Assembly (NCBI GenBank): GCA_015847255.1
Contig: JADLZK010007359.1
Location: forward strand, 496,001-560,000
Source of the DNA: Hyparrhenia diplandra
Taxonomy: Eukaryota > Streptophyta > Magnoliopsida > Poales > Poaceae
Length of the DNA stretch: 64,000 nucleotides
Direction: 5' to 3'
Shown: one piece after another, positions 11,230-21,579 of the stretch
How the letters are laid out: each line of letters begins with the position of its first letter
Position numbering within the stretch: the first letter of the stretch is position 1
The notes under the pieces: generated by a model
What the model saw: the letters and a program-made list of their open reading frames with translations, nothing else
What the model was told of the DNA's origin: nothing
Database searches by the model: none
Made by a program: the position numbers and the translations under genes

Positions 11230-12489
11230 GGCCTAGTTTAGTTACCTTCCAAAAGTTAAAATTTTTTCACTCTCTCTCCATCACACACTACTACAGGATT
11301 GATTTTGCGTGGTGTTTGGATTTTATTTTCCGTGGACGGGCATTTGAGAAACTGCCACGGTTAATAGCACGATTAACCGTAACAGTTATTTTTGATTAAC
11401 CGTGGCGGTTATAATGTCCGCCCACGGTAAATCGATTAACCGCGGGCGGTTTTTATAACTGGTCCGCCACGGAAAATCAGGCCCAACCCGCCAGCCAAAA
11501 AGGCCCATTTGAAGCACTTCATATATATACCGGTGTCTAGGGTTTTAACTCAACTCCACACATTCACAACCCAGCAGATCCGGCTCCTCTCTCCTCCCCG
11601 CCCTTATCCTCCACACATTCACAACTCCCCTCCTCTCTCTCCTCCCGTCCTTATCCTCTGCTCCCTCCCGGGACGACGCAGCCCAGGGCGACGCTCCGGC
11701 GGACGACGCCCCGGCGTCCATGGCGGCCACGCCGCGCGAGGAGGACCGGTGGCGCCCGGGCGGCGCTTCGGCGACAGAGCTCGCGCCCCCTCTCCCCCCA
11801 CTCCTCCCGGCTCTCGGCGGCACACGACGGGCGCAGCGGCGAAGCGCCGCCCCTCTCCCCCCTCTCCTCCCGGCGACCAGCGGCAGCGAAGCGTGGGGAT
11901 TCGCCCTCCCCGGCGGCGGCGGCGCGGGCATGCGGAATCGGGCGTGGAGCTCGCGGCCCGGCGGATCCGGCGTCGCGGCGTGGGGAGGTCGTCACCAATC
12001 CGTCTCCTCGGCCGAGCCCCCCCGGGCGGCTCTCGGGGCCATGACGGGCGGCGGTGGGCGGCGGATCCGGCGTGGGAGCTCATGGCGGCGGGGGCCATGA
12101 AACCCTAACGGGCCCGTTAGGGTTTCAGATTGATTTTTTTTTTTTTTTTATTTTTATTCCATTAACGGTGGCGGGCAAATTGACCGCCACGGAAGTTCGC
12201 TCATTTTCCGTGACCCTCGTCCGTGGCGGGGCACAAAAACCGCTACGGAAAATGGATTTTGACCGCCACGGAAGTTCTTTTATGTTGTAGTGACATCAAT
12301 CTTTAACCGCTTGTATAGAGCAGTAAATGTGTAGGTAAAAAAATAACAAATTGCACAGTTCAGTTGTAAATCACGAGATCTAAAATTTTTTAAGCCTAGG
12401 TAGTCAATGATTGGATAATATTTGCCAAATACAAATGAAAGTGTTTTACAGTTTGAAAAATTCTAACTTTTGGGTAACTAAACAAGGCC
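11230..12489. mobile_element. Tourist-like MITE, split by a CACTA element
   Basis: Terminal inverted repeats GGCCTAGTTTAGTTACC (left) and GGTAACTAAACAAGGCC (right) are flanked by the 3-bp duplication TAA at 11,227-11,229 and 12,490-12,492, as in PIF/Harbinger Tourist elements. About 250 bp of its own sequence is interrupted at 11,285 by a 1-kb CACTA insertion. The uninterrupted counterpart, with its left end eroded, is at 44,686-44,926. Confidence 0.8.
11286..12292. mobile_element. Non-autonomous CACTA transposon
   Basis: The element begins CACTACTACAGG and ends TGTTGTAGTG, with the perfect 3-bp target duplication ACA at 11,283-11,285 and 12,293-12,295. The paralogous site at about 44,735 reads ATCACATCAATC with one ACA and no insert, which confirms the boundaries. 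Both ends carry repeated CCGTGGCGG / CCGCCACGG motifs in opposite orientations, typical CACTA subterminal repeats. The 1,007-bp element encodes no transposase. Its GC-rich centre (11,640-12,100) may be captured host sequence, but I cannot identify it. Confidence 0.9.
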
Positions 12490-12842
12490 TAAGCTATCCG
12501 CCTCGCTTGGTGCCTTGGTGGTGGTAAAGAGCTAAAACTTATTCAACCGTCTATTGATCCATTGTTCTCTCCTCTGTCTCGTTGGTGTCTCACTTCAGCC
12601 CCTCTTGGCCCATCACTCTCTCTTATTTCCATCTTCCCTCACTCTAGAGTTCGTGCTACAGATCTGTTCCCTCTTTTGCTCCATTGTCCTTCAGTCGAAC
12701 CCACCCATGACATCAGTCTATGGAGATAGAGGGGGTTAGATTAGCGATTCACAAGCTCACCAGGGGGTTTGATTAGTGATTCACAAGCTCATCCCTTTGC
12801 GAAACATGGCCAGCTGGTTGACGCCTGAGAAGTCGCCGGTAG

Positions 12843-12991
12843 TAAGGGTGCAAAGGGGTTTTTAGGTGCACCTCCATTTTTTCTTTAGTTAAATTATTTG
12901 TACTATATCTTAAAAAATTTGGAGAACAAGTACAAATAATTTAACTAAAGAGGGTCGAGGTGCACCTAATTGTCTCTAATTTGCACCCCTA
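12843..12991. mobile_element. hAT-like MITE with a 22-bp perfect inner stem
   Basis: The ends are TAAGGGTGCAAA and TTTGCACCCCTA, flanked by the 8-bp direct duplication GCCGGTAG (12,835-12,842 and 12,992-12,999). An 8-bp duplication and TA(A/G)GGG termini fit the hAT superfamily. Inside, CTTTAGTTAAATTATTTGTACT is mirrored perfectly on the other arm. The same element in the same place at 45,278-45,433 shows it inserted before the blocks were duplicated. Confidence 0.8.
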
Positions 12992-12999
12992 GCCGGTAG

Positions 13000-13382
13000 C
13001 TAGCGTGTCGGACACTTTCCCATTTTTGTCGCGTCACTGGTTATTTAGCTGCTTTCCCACTATCAATGGTGATTTTTTTTTTTTGCGAAAGCACTATCAA
13101 TGGTGATTTGTGACACACGAGCCCAGTTTAATCCAACAGAGATTGCTTCACCATTATATTGCCACAAGCAAAAGTCTAGATAACAGCACAACAAGTTACA
13201 CAAACGTCCCGTTACAACTTAATTACGACACACCATCATATTTGCTAATAAGATAGCTTGTCACAACATAATGAACCAAACAACAATTGCATGCCAAGCC
13301 TGAAATCTACGGTAGATAATTTGGGTGCTACTGGGGGTATACGGCCGCCAGTAGCCCGGCATCCTGCTGCAGTCTGAGATCA
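13000..13382. other. 3' flank of AP-2A
   Basis: Non-coding sequence shared with 45,442-45,797. It contains a short local duplication (CACTATCAATGGTGATTT twice, 13,059-13,107) separated by a T-run that is absent from the paralogous copy. A polyadenylation region is expected here, but I cannot pin a site. Confidence 0.45.
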
Positions 13383-15000
13383 TCAGCACGCGCCGCGTCG
13401 GAAGCCCACGGAGCCACCGCCGACATTGTAGAGCACCTCCATGGTCTGCTGCTGCACGTTGCCAAGTATCCCAGGCATGCGGTCGTCGCTGTTAGACGTG
13501 AACGCGAGGCAGTCATGGAACAGGATCCCCTGCCGGTCCAGCTCCACGACGGCCTTCCCATCGAACAGCAGCGCGATCCTCGGCACCATGACGCCGAAGA
13601 ATGCGCCGGAGAAGTCGTAACAGGTGTCGAGGTTCCCCTTGGCCGGCGCCTCCCTGTACAAGGCCATCCTGCTCCTGAACGCCTCGCGCAGCGCCTGGTA
13701 CGCCGTCGGCGGCAGGCGGGTGATCGCCGTGCGCGAGTCCAGCACGGAGCCGGCGTTGAACACCGACGGAGTCACGTTGAGCTGCTGCCCGTCGACGGCG
13801 ATGGCCAGAAGCCGCACGCGGTAGAGCGTGCGCACCTGCGCGTACCTGAGCATGGGCGTCACCGCGTACCCGGCGGCGGGAGGTCGTCACCGCCGCCGCG
13901 GCCGCCGAGCACGAAGAACCCCGGGCGTCGGCTCCCCGTCGCCGGGATGCAGTACGAGAAGGCGCTCCCGTAGGCGGCCGCGGCCTGGGAAACCAGTGAC
14001 TCCGGACCACCGCCCAGCGCCATGACTCCGGCGGTTGCGTTGTCGACGATGCCTACATCGCCCTGCTTGGCCTCGACGTGGCTGCACCCGAACTTGAAGT
14101 TCATGGCGCCGTCGGCGGTGGTGTCCGTCGCGAGCGCGAGGATGTCGGAGCCGTACGTGCCCGACGACGAAGAGGAGGCGGGGAGTTCGGGTTGGGGACG
14201 CGGTACTGGCACTGGTTGTTGACGCAGGCGCCGCCGTAGAGGCGGCCAAGCTCCGCGCAGGCCTGGGAGTTGCACGACATGGCGGAGTACGTGGTCGACC
14301 TAGCTGGGTCGTAGGATGATGACGAGGAGTCCGTCGTCGCCGACGCCGAGCGGTGGCACTGCACCCACGGCACGTCGCTGGCCGTGTCCAGCACCACCGT
14401 CTGGACAACTCCCGCCGTCTGCTGGCTTTGCTGGCTGCCGCCGCCGCCGGAGGTCTTGCTTTCGGAGCCGATTGTGACTTGGATTACCGGCTGGTCGTGG
14501 AGGTAGATCACCTCGGAACGCACCGGTTCCTTGATGGGACCGGCCTGCTTGCTCACGCGCACGCCATCGGACGACGACGAGAACCTCCTGTGAATGTGGT
14601 CGACGCGAAGCTGGTCCTGGCGGAGTAGGTCGGCCAATGACGGCGCCGCGCCGGAAGAGGACGCCGCCGGCGAGCACGGGCCGAGATGGCTGTACAACGG
14701 GACCCAAGTGCCTTTGTGCGGCGGGATCACTGTCATTTCATTGTGCGTCGAACATTGTTACGTTAACACACACAGTAATTGTCAGCAAACAAAATGCTGC
14801 ATCGATCATTTATGTTTCTCATTGAAGATGTTGCAGACCGGACGTACCGGGGCTGTGTCCGGAGCAGGCGGCGGCATGTGGTTTCAGTGAGCTCTGCCTC
14901 CCTACGCCTGTGAAGCCATGTTCGTCACCAGCACCAGCTGCACGGCTACTGGGACAGTAACCGAAAAAAGAGGAGTAGTAATAGCGGCAAAACTACAACC
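13383..15000 (-). pseudogene. Aspartic protease AP-2A (A1, nepenthesin-like), frameshifted
   Basis: Two exons. Exon 1 (15,000-14,848) encodes the signal peptide and ends in CSGHSP. Intron 1 runs 14,847-14,730 (GTACGT...CAG), and exon 2 runs 14,729-13,383. It carries a prosegment (IPPHKGTWVPLY, LADLLRQDQLRVDHIHRR), a first catalytic motif DTASDVPWVQC, an FKFGCSH block, VMALGGGPESLVSQ, then VLDSRTAITRLPPTAY, LDTCYDFSG and a VGFRRGAC C-terminus. The family norm is DTG(S) and DSG; here these are DTA and DSR. Three lesions are visible against AP-2B: an extra T in the signal-peptide leucine tract (near 14,965), a lost G near 14,180, and an indel near 13,880. Each breaks the frame. Unlike AP-1, no second intron is present. 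Confidence 0.82.
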
Positions 15001-15083
15001 ATGGCTGTGTGCTCTGGTAGGAGAAAGTGCTCCACGCCTCCAAGGTGCTTTGCAAGTTCGTCCCATTGTAGTTTCAAGCTACG

Positions 15084-15091
15084 TTTATATA
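15084..15091 (-). promoter_or_regulatory. TATA box of AP-2A
   Basis: Minus-strand TATATAAA lies about 85 bp upstream of the ATG at 15,000, within CCTATATAAACGTAGCTTG. The same box is found in AP-2B (49,494) and in the orphan promoter copy at 18,239. Confidence 0.6.
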
Positions 15092-15206
15092 GGCCATGGG
15101 AACAACAGGCAATGCATCCATGGCTAAGTGACTTGGTTGGCCTCATGATCGATCGAGTCACGATATTTTGGAAGGAGAGTGAATGAATGATTCGAAATCG
15201 TTTGGA

Positions 15207-15208
<2 letters not shown>

Positions 15209-15250
<42 letters not shown>
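15209..15250. repeat. (GA)n microsatellite
   Basis: An uninterrupted GA dinucleotide run of about 40 bp, roughly 210 bp upstream of the AP-2A start codon. The AP-2B promoter has only a short AAAGAGAGTG tract at the matching position. Confidence 0.95.
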
Positions 15251-15257
<7 letters not shown>

Positions 15258-15790
15258 GCAAAATATTCATTACGAGTTGTCAAATTCTTAAATTTAGATT
15301 TTAAATTTTTTGAAATGCCAGACATGCTCCGGAAAGCTAGTGTTGATTTTTGATGAAAACTGATGTATTTCTCAGAGTGTTTTTAGTAACATAAAATCCT
15401 CCTAGAAATCATATGTTTCAAGCAAGGGCGGTTGGTAACACCGACCATGGTATTTCTTGAGGTGGTTGTTAACAAGAAATACCTTTATAAATCAAGTTTT
15501 ACTAGGGCGATCGTTTCTAATGGCTGCAAAGCCTTCGAAAAACAAAAAACGAGATGTCTTATTTGTGCCCACTTTCAGAAACAAGTACATGCTAGAGCTG
15601 AATAGAATAGAGATCGTCGAAAGCATCAGAGTATTAGTCAAACCAAGGAATCTCTCCAAGGATGCTAGCAACATCTATAACAGAATACAAGATAGTACTA
15701 GGTTGGAATTAACGCAACCATATGAGAATGCATACAGCTAATTAAGAAACATTATACAATCGAACTGATGCCCTATATATCTAGTCTAAT

Positions 15791-16448
15791 TCAGGGTCCT
15801 CCTCGCTGCTTGCAAATGGCATCCTGTCTGTACTTGAAAGCATCATCGGCGTCCACGCCGACGAGGAGCTCCTCGCAGTAGTAGGTGGTCCGGTGAGTCA
15901 TGTTGAACTTGGCCAGCACCTCACTGATGAGGTCGCCGTCCAGCCGCAGCGTCATGTCGCTGATGCAGATGCCATTGTACAGCTTGTCGAAGTGGGACGG
16001 ATTCATCTGCTTCCTATTCACGTCAGGCGAAGGAAATTATCCTGCATCTCCTGCGGACCCAGGGCCATGTCTCTCAGGTTGGAGTAGCATATGGAATCGT
16101 ATCCTGGATCCGACGACGCCGACGCCAACGTCGTGTTGTCGAAAAGGTACAGGGTGCGCCGACGTAGTACATCTTCCGGACTCGGCCGCTGGGATACTGC
16201 ACCCGGAGCTTGAGCTCCATGACCAGGGCCTGCTCCAGCTGTGGCGCTGGAGACTGCGTCGTCGTCATGGAGATGGAGCCTTTATCGACCGAGAGTTGCA
16301 GCGAGTCGACGGGGCGAAGGACCACCTTGACGGCGATGACGATGACGGCTATGATGAGCACGGTCACCGCCGCGGACACCGCGTAACGCGCCGCGTCCAG
16401 CCACCGAAACTTTGATGTCTCGTTGCCGTCTTCGCCATCCGGCGTCAT
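15791..16448 (-). pseudogene. LEA_2 / NHL-like gene, copy 2, frameshifted
   Basis: Starting at ATG 16,448 (MTPDGEDGNE; an upstream in-frame ATG lies at 16,505), the reading frame gives WLDAARYAVSAAV, a transmembrane segment (TVLIIAVIVIAVKVVL) and LRPVDSLQLSV up to MYYVGAP. There a short deletion near 16,150 shifts the frame to a stop at 16,074. The rest of the family sequence (MNPSHFDKLYNG, MTLRLDGDLISEV, TTYYCEELLVG, KYRQDAICKQ) continues in another frame from about 16,021 to 15,791. Copies 3 and 4 are intact over the same region, so this is a recent pseudogene or a sequencing error. Confidence 0.78.
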
Positions 16449-16610
16449 AGCTACTGTGCCGCCGCTGGCTATGCAGTTACTGCTTACTCTGGTTAATTTA
16501 CTCACTGGTCACTGACTCACTGCAGTGCAGCACAAAGCTTAGCTTCTCCGAATATGTACGTGTATGCATATAGCTAAAGTAATGTGGATCGGTTGATGTG
16601 CGGCTACCAA

Positions 16611-16619
16611 CAATTTATA
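16611..16619 (-). promoter_or_regulatory. TATA box of LEA_2 copy 2
   Basis: Minus-strand TATAAATTG lies about 163 bp upstream of the ATG at 16,448. The same sequence at nearly the same distance occurs at 19,804, 51,513 and 60,844, supporting both the promoter and the chosen start codons. Confidence 0.65.
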
Positions 16620-16719
16620 CACCATTTCAGGGCCAAGCTGCGCATCATCATGTATATGATCTCCGTGTGGTACATTACATAACCCTCTCCTAGTCCTCAC
16701 TCAAGACTTTAATTAGTAC

Positions 16720-18215
16720 TACACGACCGTGCTTTGCATGTTCAGTCTCCCGACCTGTGCCGCTCCCCCACGCGGGCGGCTCGGGCGGAAAACCCCTAGC
16801 CGCCGCTCCCATTCCCCTCCCCCCCCCATCGCCGCCCCGGAGCAAGCCGCCCAGCAAGGCCGCATGGCTGGCCAAGATGGCGGCGGCGGGGGCATCTCGT
16901 CCGTGGAGTGGCGGCGCAGTGAGGTTGATCGGGAGCCAACGGGCGCTGCTTTGCTTGGGCTGCATGGTCTCGGCAAGGCCTGCTGGCGGGTTTCTTGCCG
17001 GCGCCGACCAGGCAGGTGTGCGGTGTAGGGTGGCGGTGGCGGCGCAGATTTCTTCTTCCCCCTCGGTCGTCCTCTTTCCCCCTCTCATGGTGTCCCCGTT
17101 GGGGCGGATCGGGCAGATCCGGGGCCTGGGCGGCCAGATCCGGTGGCCGCACGACGAGCCGGGGCGGCGTCGGTGGTGTCAGCCATTGTGTGTGTGTGTG
17201 GGGGGGGGTGGTTGGACGGCGTAGGCACTGGGACCTTCGGGTTGTCCATCCTAGCGGCTGGATTTGGGGCCCACGGTGCTGGGGCGCCAAGGCTGCCGGC
17301 CGGCGGCGGCCGATGTTGGTTGCCACGACGACGGTGGCGGCGGCGGTTCGGATTCGGTGCCGGTTGTTGGCGGACACCATAGCCTTTCCGGATCTTCCCA
17401 AGATCGGGCGTACCCGGGGGTGGCTTGTATTTCGCCCGCTGCTACGGTGGTCCACAAGGGTTCCTCGGTGGCGCGACCGCCTTTACGGTCCCACGCTCCC
17501 GCAGTCCGCCCAGTGGAAACCGGCGCGTCGGCCGGAACCAAGGCAATCAGCGGGGGCACCTTGGTGAGCGACCGCCGCCCGGTTCGTGCTCGAGGTTGAG
17601 CCGCTGCGGAGGCCGCAGCCATGATCAAGATGAAGACAAAGGCTTGGCGTTGGTGTGCGGCAGGTGGACGGGCGGAGCGGCAGGGCGATTGCTAGTTTTT
17701 CATCATGTCATCTTGCTAGTTGGGGTGGTTGACGCGGCTTTGCGGCTGCGGTGCGCAGCCAACGCGCCCGATGCCCCCCTGGCGAGGTTTCAGCAGGGAC
17801 AACTGGCAGCGGCGGCGGTGGCAACTTGCTAGGTTCCGGAATGCGGGACGCGTCGATCCGAGTCTCTTGGGCTTAAAAGCAGCGGCGGCGGCGGCGCCCA
17901 CGGGCGTCGTTTTTCCATGTTGGGGCGTCACGTCCCTAGTTTTTTCCATGGGTGAGAACCCGGTGCGTCATGGGAGAGGGCGGCATTTCGAAACGCCGTA
18001 ACCTTGCTGAAGGCATTGCTATGGAATTAGACTCGGCTAGGATTCTCCAGACTTGTATCTTCTTTGGGTTGTCGTTCTCTCTGTTGTGTTGGCGCGGGTG
18101 TGATTTCTATTACCCTTCTAATGGTCGCTCTAGGTGGACGCGCTCCTTACGCGTGTTATTGTAATTTCTATTTCTCTCTTATTAATATATGCCGGGAAAC
18201 CGGATCTCAAAAACA
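16720..18215 (+). mobile_element. GC-rich retroposon-like insert
   Basis: Homology to the LEA_2 upstream block stops at about 16,718, and a copy of the AP-2 promoter begins at about 18,222. Between them lies a segment with a very GC-rich 5' half, a moderate 3' part containing TTTTCCATGGGTGAGAACC, and an end reading TTATTAATATATGCCGGG followed by AAAAACAAA. That polarity (GC-rich front, AT-rich A-ending tail) matches the retroposon at 47,245. No reverse transcriptase is encoded; the many overlapping open frames are GC artefacts. Target duplications are not clear, so insertion at a duplication junction is an inference. Confidence 0.5.
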
Positions 18216-18221
18216 AATGCA

Positions 18222-18420
18222 GTAGTTTCCAAGCTACGTTTATATAGGCAATGGGAACAACAGGCAATGCTTGCATGAAGTGTCTTGATTGGGACCTCAT
18301 GAATGTTTTTTTTTAAGAAAAGGTTAATGATTTGAAATCGTTTAGACGTGGAGTGTGGGGGACAAAATATTCACTAGGAGTTCTCAGATTCTTTACACTT
18401 GAATTGGCAGACACATGCAT
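18222..18420 (-). promoter_or_regulatory. Orphan AP-2 promoter copy
   Basis: GTAGTTTCCAAGCTACGTTTATATAGGC... matches the region upstream of AP-2A (15,070-15,140) and AP-2B (49,478-49,560), including the TATA box (18,239-18,246 on the minus strand). No protease exon follows; the sequence is joined instead to the retroposon-like insert. It is left over from the tandem duplication that produced LEA_2 copy 3. Confidence 0.7.
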
Positions 18421-18982
18421 GGTAGCTCTATAAACTGACAATACTTAACCTCTTATACATTTTTCAATAAATTCCTTGTAGGGTCTAAACCCCTCCAATT
18501 ACATTTAAAAAATTTGATGAGAAATTGATGTATATTTCGGGATGGCGGGTAACATAAAGTTCTCCTGGAAATCAGGATTTAGGGGCGGCCACATGTACGG
18601 GCGGTTGGTAAGACTGAACAGGGTATTTCTTGAGGTGGTTGGTAACATGGCTGCAAGACTTCATCAAACAGAAGACGAGATGTATCTGAAAATCATTTAC
18701 GTAGTAGTGTATCGATTGAAATTTACTGAATCTAGTCTTATTGCCCACTTTCAGATCGAAATTAAACAAGTACATGCCGGAGCTGAATACAATAGAGCGA
18801 GATCGTCGAAAGCATCAGAGAGTATTGGTCAAACCAACCAATCTCCAAGGATACTGGCAACATCGATCCATAACAGAATACAAGATAGTAGTAATACGCT
18901 AGAATCAACACAACTATGCATATGAATCCACATGCAGCTAGAAAAATATTATACAATCGAACTGATGATGCCCCTATCTAGT

Positions 18983-19642
18983 CTAATTCAAGGACCTTAG
19001 CTGCTTGCAAATGGCATCCTGCCTGTACTTGAAAGCGTCGTCATCCCTGTTCCCGCCGACGAGGAGCTCCTCGCAGTAGTAGGTGGTCCGGCGAGTCACG
19101 TTCAGCACGGACGTCACCCCGGTGATGAGGTTGCCGTCCAGCCGCAGCGTCATGTCGTTGAAGCTGCTGCCGTTGTACAGCCTGTCGAAGTAGGACGAAT
19201 CCATATTTTTTCTCCTCACCGTCAGGCGAAGGGAGCTATCCACGGTCTCAAGCTGAACCGGAGCCATGTCCTTCAGCTGGAGGTAGGCTATGGAGTCGAA
19301 CATCAGATCAGACGACGCCGACGCCGTCGTCGTGCTGTTGAACAGGTACCCGGTGACGCCGATGTAGTACATCCGGACTCGGCCGCTGGGATTCAGCGCC
19401 TGGAGGTTGAACTCCATGACCAGGGCCTGCTCCAGCTGTGGCGCCGCCGGAGATGGAGACTGCGTCGTCGTGGAGATGGAACCTTTGAAGACGGAGAGTT
19501 GCAGCGAGTCGGGGCGAAGGACCACCTTGACGGCGTTGACGATGACGGCCATGATGAGCACGGTCACCGCGGCGGCCACCGCGTAACGCGCCGCGTCCAG
19601 CCACCGGAACTTTGACTTCTCGCCTTCGCCGTCCGCCGTCAT
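18983..19642 (-). CDS. LEA_2 / NHL-like single-pass membrane protein, copy 3
   Basis: Intact single exon of about 219 codons from ATG 19,642 (MTADGEGEKSKFRW); an in-frame ATG at 19,681 also exists, but the paralogues and the TATA spacing favour 19,642. Order: short charged N-terminus, WLDAARYAV, one transmembrane segment (about residues 18-40, VAAAVTVLIMAVIVNAVKVVL), LRPDSLQLSV, then an NHL-type LEA_2 region including MEFNLQALNPSGR, MYYIGVTGYLF, SSLRLTVRRKNMDSSYF, MTLRLDGNLI and TRRTTYYCEELLVGG, ending KYRQDAICKQ. The expected topology is type II with the LEA_2 domain outside the cytosol. It forms a tandem pair with copy 2, 2.5 kb away on the same strand. Confidence 0.8.
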   Translation of the reverse strand: MTADGEGEKSKFRWLDAARYAVAAAVTVLIMAVIVNAVKVVLRPDSLQLSVFKGSISTTTQSPSPAAPQLEQALVMEFNLQALNPSGRVRMYYIGVTGYLFNSTTTASASSDLMFDSIAYLQLKDMAPVQLETVDSSLRLTVRRKNMDSSYFDRLYNGSSFNDMTLRLDGNLITGVTSVLNVTRRTTYYCEELLVGGNRDDDAFKYRQDAICKQLRSLN

Positions 19643-19803
19643 AGCTACTGCGCCGCCGCCGCCGCGGCTGACTAACTGCAATTGCTAGTTCACTACCTAC
19701 TCTAGTTTATTCACTGTGCAGACAGCACAAGCTTCTTCACTGAATATGTGTATGCATAGCTAAAGGCTAAAGCAATATGGATCGGTTGATGAGCGGCTAC
19801 CAA

Positions 19804-19812
19804 CAATTTATA
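19804..19812 (-). promoter_or_regulatory. TATA box of LEA_2 copy 3
   Basis: Minus-strand TATAAATTG lies 162 bp upstream of ATG 19,642. Its position is conserved among the LEA_2 copies. Confidence 0.65.
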
Positions 19813-20180
19813 CACCTGTTCAGGCCGGCCTATAGCTAAATCATACGATCTCCGTGTGGTACATTCCATAACTCACTCCTCATCAGTCCTTACTCAAGTC
19901 TTTACTTAGTACGGAAATTGTTAACATTGTTCGAAGAGATTGATGATTGTGTTGGATATATTTTGGTTAAATTAGTATAGAAAAACACATCTTAAGTCTT
20001 ATAGACTAGCAATGTGACCCGCGCAAAAAACTTAGCAAGTATTTTTCCCCATTATAGCATGCATATGTTTTTAACTTGAAAATACATACTTTTGCCGCCA
20101 GTATTTTTGTAAGTTTGACTAGAATTATCCTTTCTCCAAGCATCCCACTGTACTTATTGGCATAAACTTCATTATATCTC

Positions 20181-21573
20181 AATCGAATGCTCTTATCTTG
20201 ACGTACGACGCGCGCCGGACGCGTGGCTTCGTGGGCTTCCTGGCCCATCGCCCAAGAAGACGGCTCACTCCTGTCCACACCTTTCTTACCCCTTCCGTTC
20301 CTATCCGCGCTCCCACATTCTGACGAAGCGTGCCACTGCTCCGCACGCCTCACCGCTGCTCCCTGCTTCCACGCCGAGCTCTCTAATCCGTCGGGCCGCC
20401 TCCTTGTCCTCCCCATCCCCGGTGGCGGCGTCCTCAGCCTCAGCACCGGCGGCTTAACCTCACCCACACCCACCGACAACGGCCGCGCCCTCTCCCGGAT
20501 GGCACATGCGGCAGGCGCGGCCTCCTTGTCGATCGCGGCCGGCGACAACGGCAGTGCGGCTCTGCCCCTCCTCCGCCCTGCGGCGGCAAGGCCCGGCCCT
20601 CCACGACCGGGCGGCGGCATTGATCTGCTACTTCGCCGCCCGGCGGCGGCGCTGGCTTCCTCGGGTACATGAAGACGGCGACCCTCCGGTGGATGATGCC
20701 GACAACACCGCCGATGGCGAGACCTCCTCCAATGGTCGTGTAGAGCTTTTTAGGCGCGTCACGGATCCGATCTTTTACTCCTTCTCCTCCCTCCTCTCCC
20801 CTGTGTCCTCCTCCTGTTCCTCCTCCTCCTTGTACTCCTCTCGATCTGGATCTAATCCGAGGTGTTTCAATGGTGTTCTATGGTTGTGGCGGTAAGTTTT
20901 AACCGATGTTGCAGTAGTCTAGGATTCCGGCGGGTTCGGATCTCTCTAGTTGTTGCCATGGTCCTCTGTAGATGTTGCAGTTGTTTTCATCATTTATTGC
21001 AATACTGTTTTTTCGCAATCTCATGTTGCACTAGCTTATACCATGTTGTTGCAGCAACTTATTCTGTGTTGTTGCAGTGCATGTTCTTCAATGTTGCATT
21101 ACTTTTCTTTTCGATGTTGTAGTATTCACAAATCGATGTTGCAGTATTCACAAATAGATGTTGCAGCTTATGGTTCGGAGGCATATTTCAAGTGTTTGAG
21201 CCATATTTCAAGTGCTTCATCTATTTTCATTTTGATGTTGCAAGTGTTTCAAGCGGTTGTTGCAAAACATGAGATGCATGTGGGAAGGGGAGTGGCATGA
21301 GAAGTCCTTGCGTAGTGTGCACGACGCAGCGATATCGTGTAGGGGACGCTGGGAACGTCCGGAGGGGGCAGCCTGCGTGAGCGGTCCTCGCGTGAGTGTG
21401 CGCGCGGGGGGGATGATGGGTGTGTTACGCGGAGGAGGAGTGCAGGCAGAAAAAACGGTACCGTGCACAGCCGTCCGACGCTCAGGGTGGGAGGCGAGGT
21501 GGGCCGGGCCTGTAGTGACAGGGGTGTCCGATGGATTTCTATTCCATCGGACGTCATAGCGCTAGCACAACCC
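20181..21573. mobile_element. Helitron- or MULE-like insertion with TGTTGCAG repeats
   Basis: The paralogous sequence near 61,190 runs straight through this point, so about 1.4 kb is inserted here. TATCTC flanks both sides (20,175-20,180 and 21,574-21,579). The left part is GC-rich (20,200-20,720); the right part has at least eight scattered copies of (GA)TGTTGCAG (20,903-21,260). Near the right end a perfect 10-bp stem (GTCCGATGGA / TCCATCGGAC, loop 7 nt, 21,526-21,552) stands 9 nt before CTAG, a helitron-like 3' end. However, the base after CTAG is C rather than the usual T, and the flanking duplication plus weak end similarity (TGACGT.CGA) would suit a MULE. Superfamily is therefore open. 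No transposase is seen. Confidence 0.6.
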
Positions 21574-21579
21574 TATCTC

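Noticed and set aside
11509..12108. 199-codon frame inside the CACTA element
   Set aside because: Several overlapping frames exist on both strands in a GC-rich patch, with no domain or conserved motif. Treated as unidentified cargo, not a gene.
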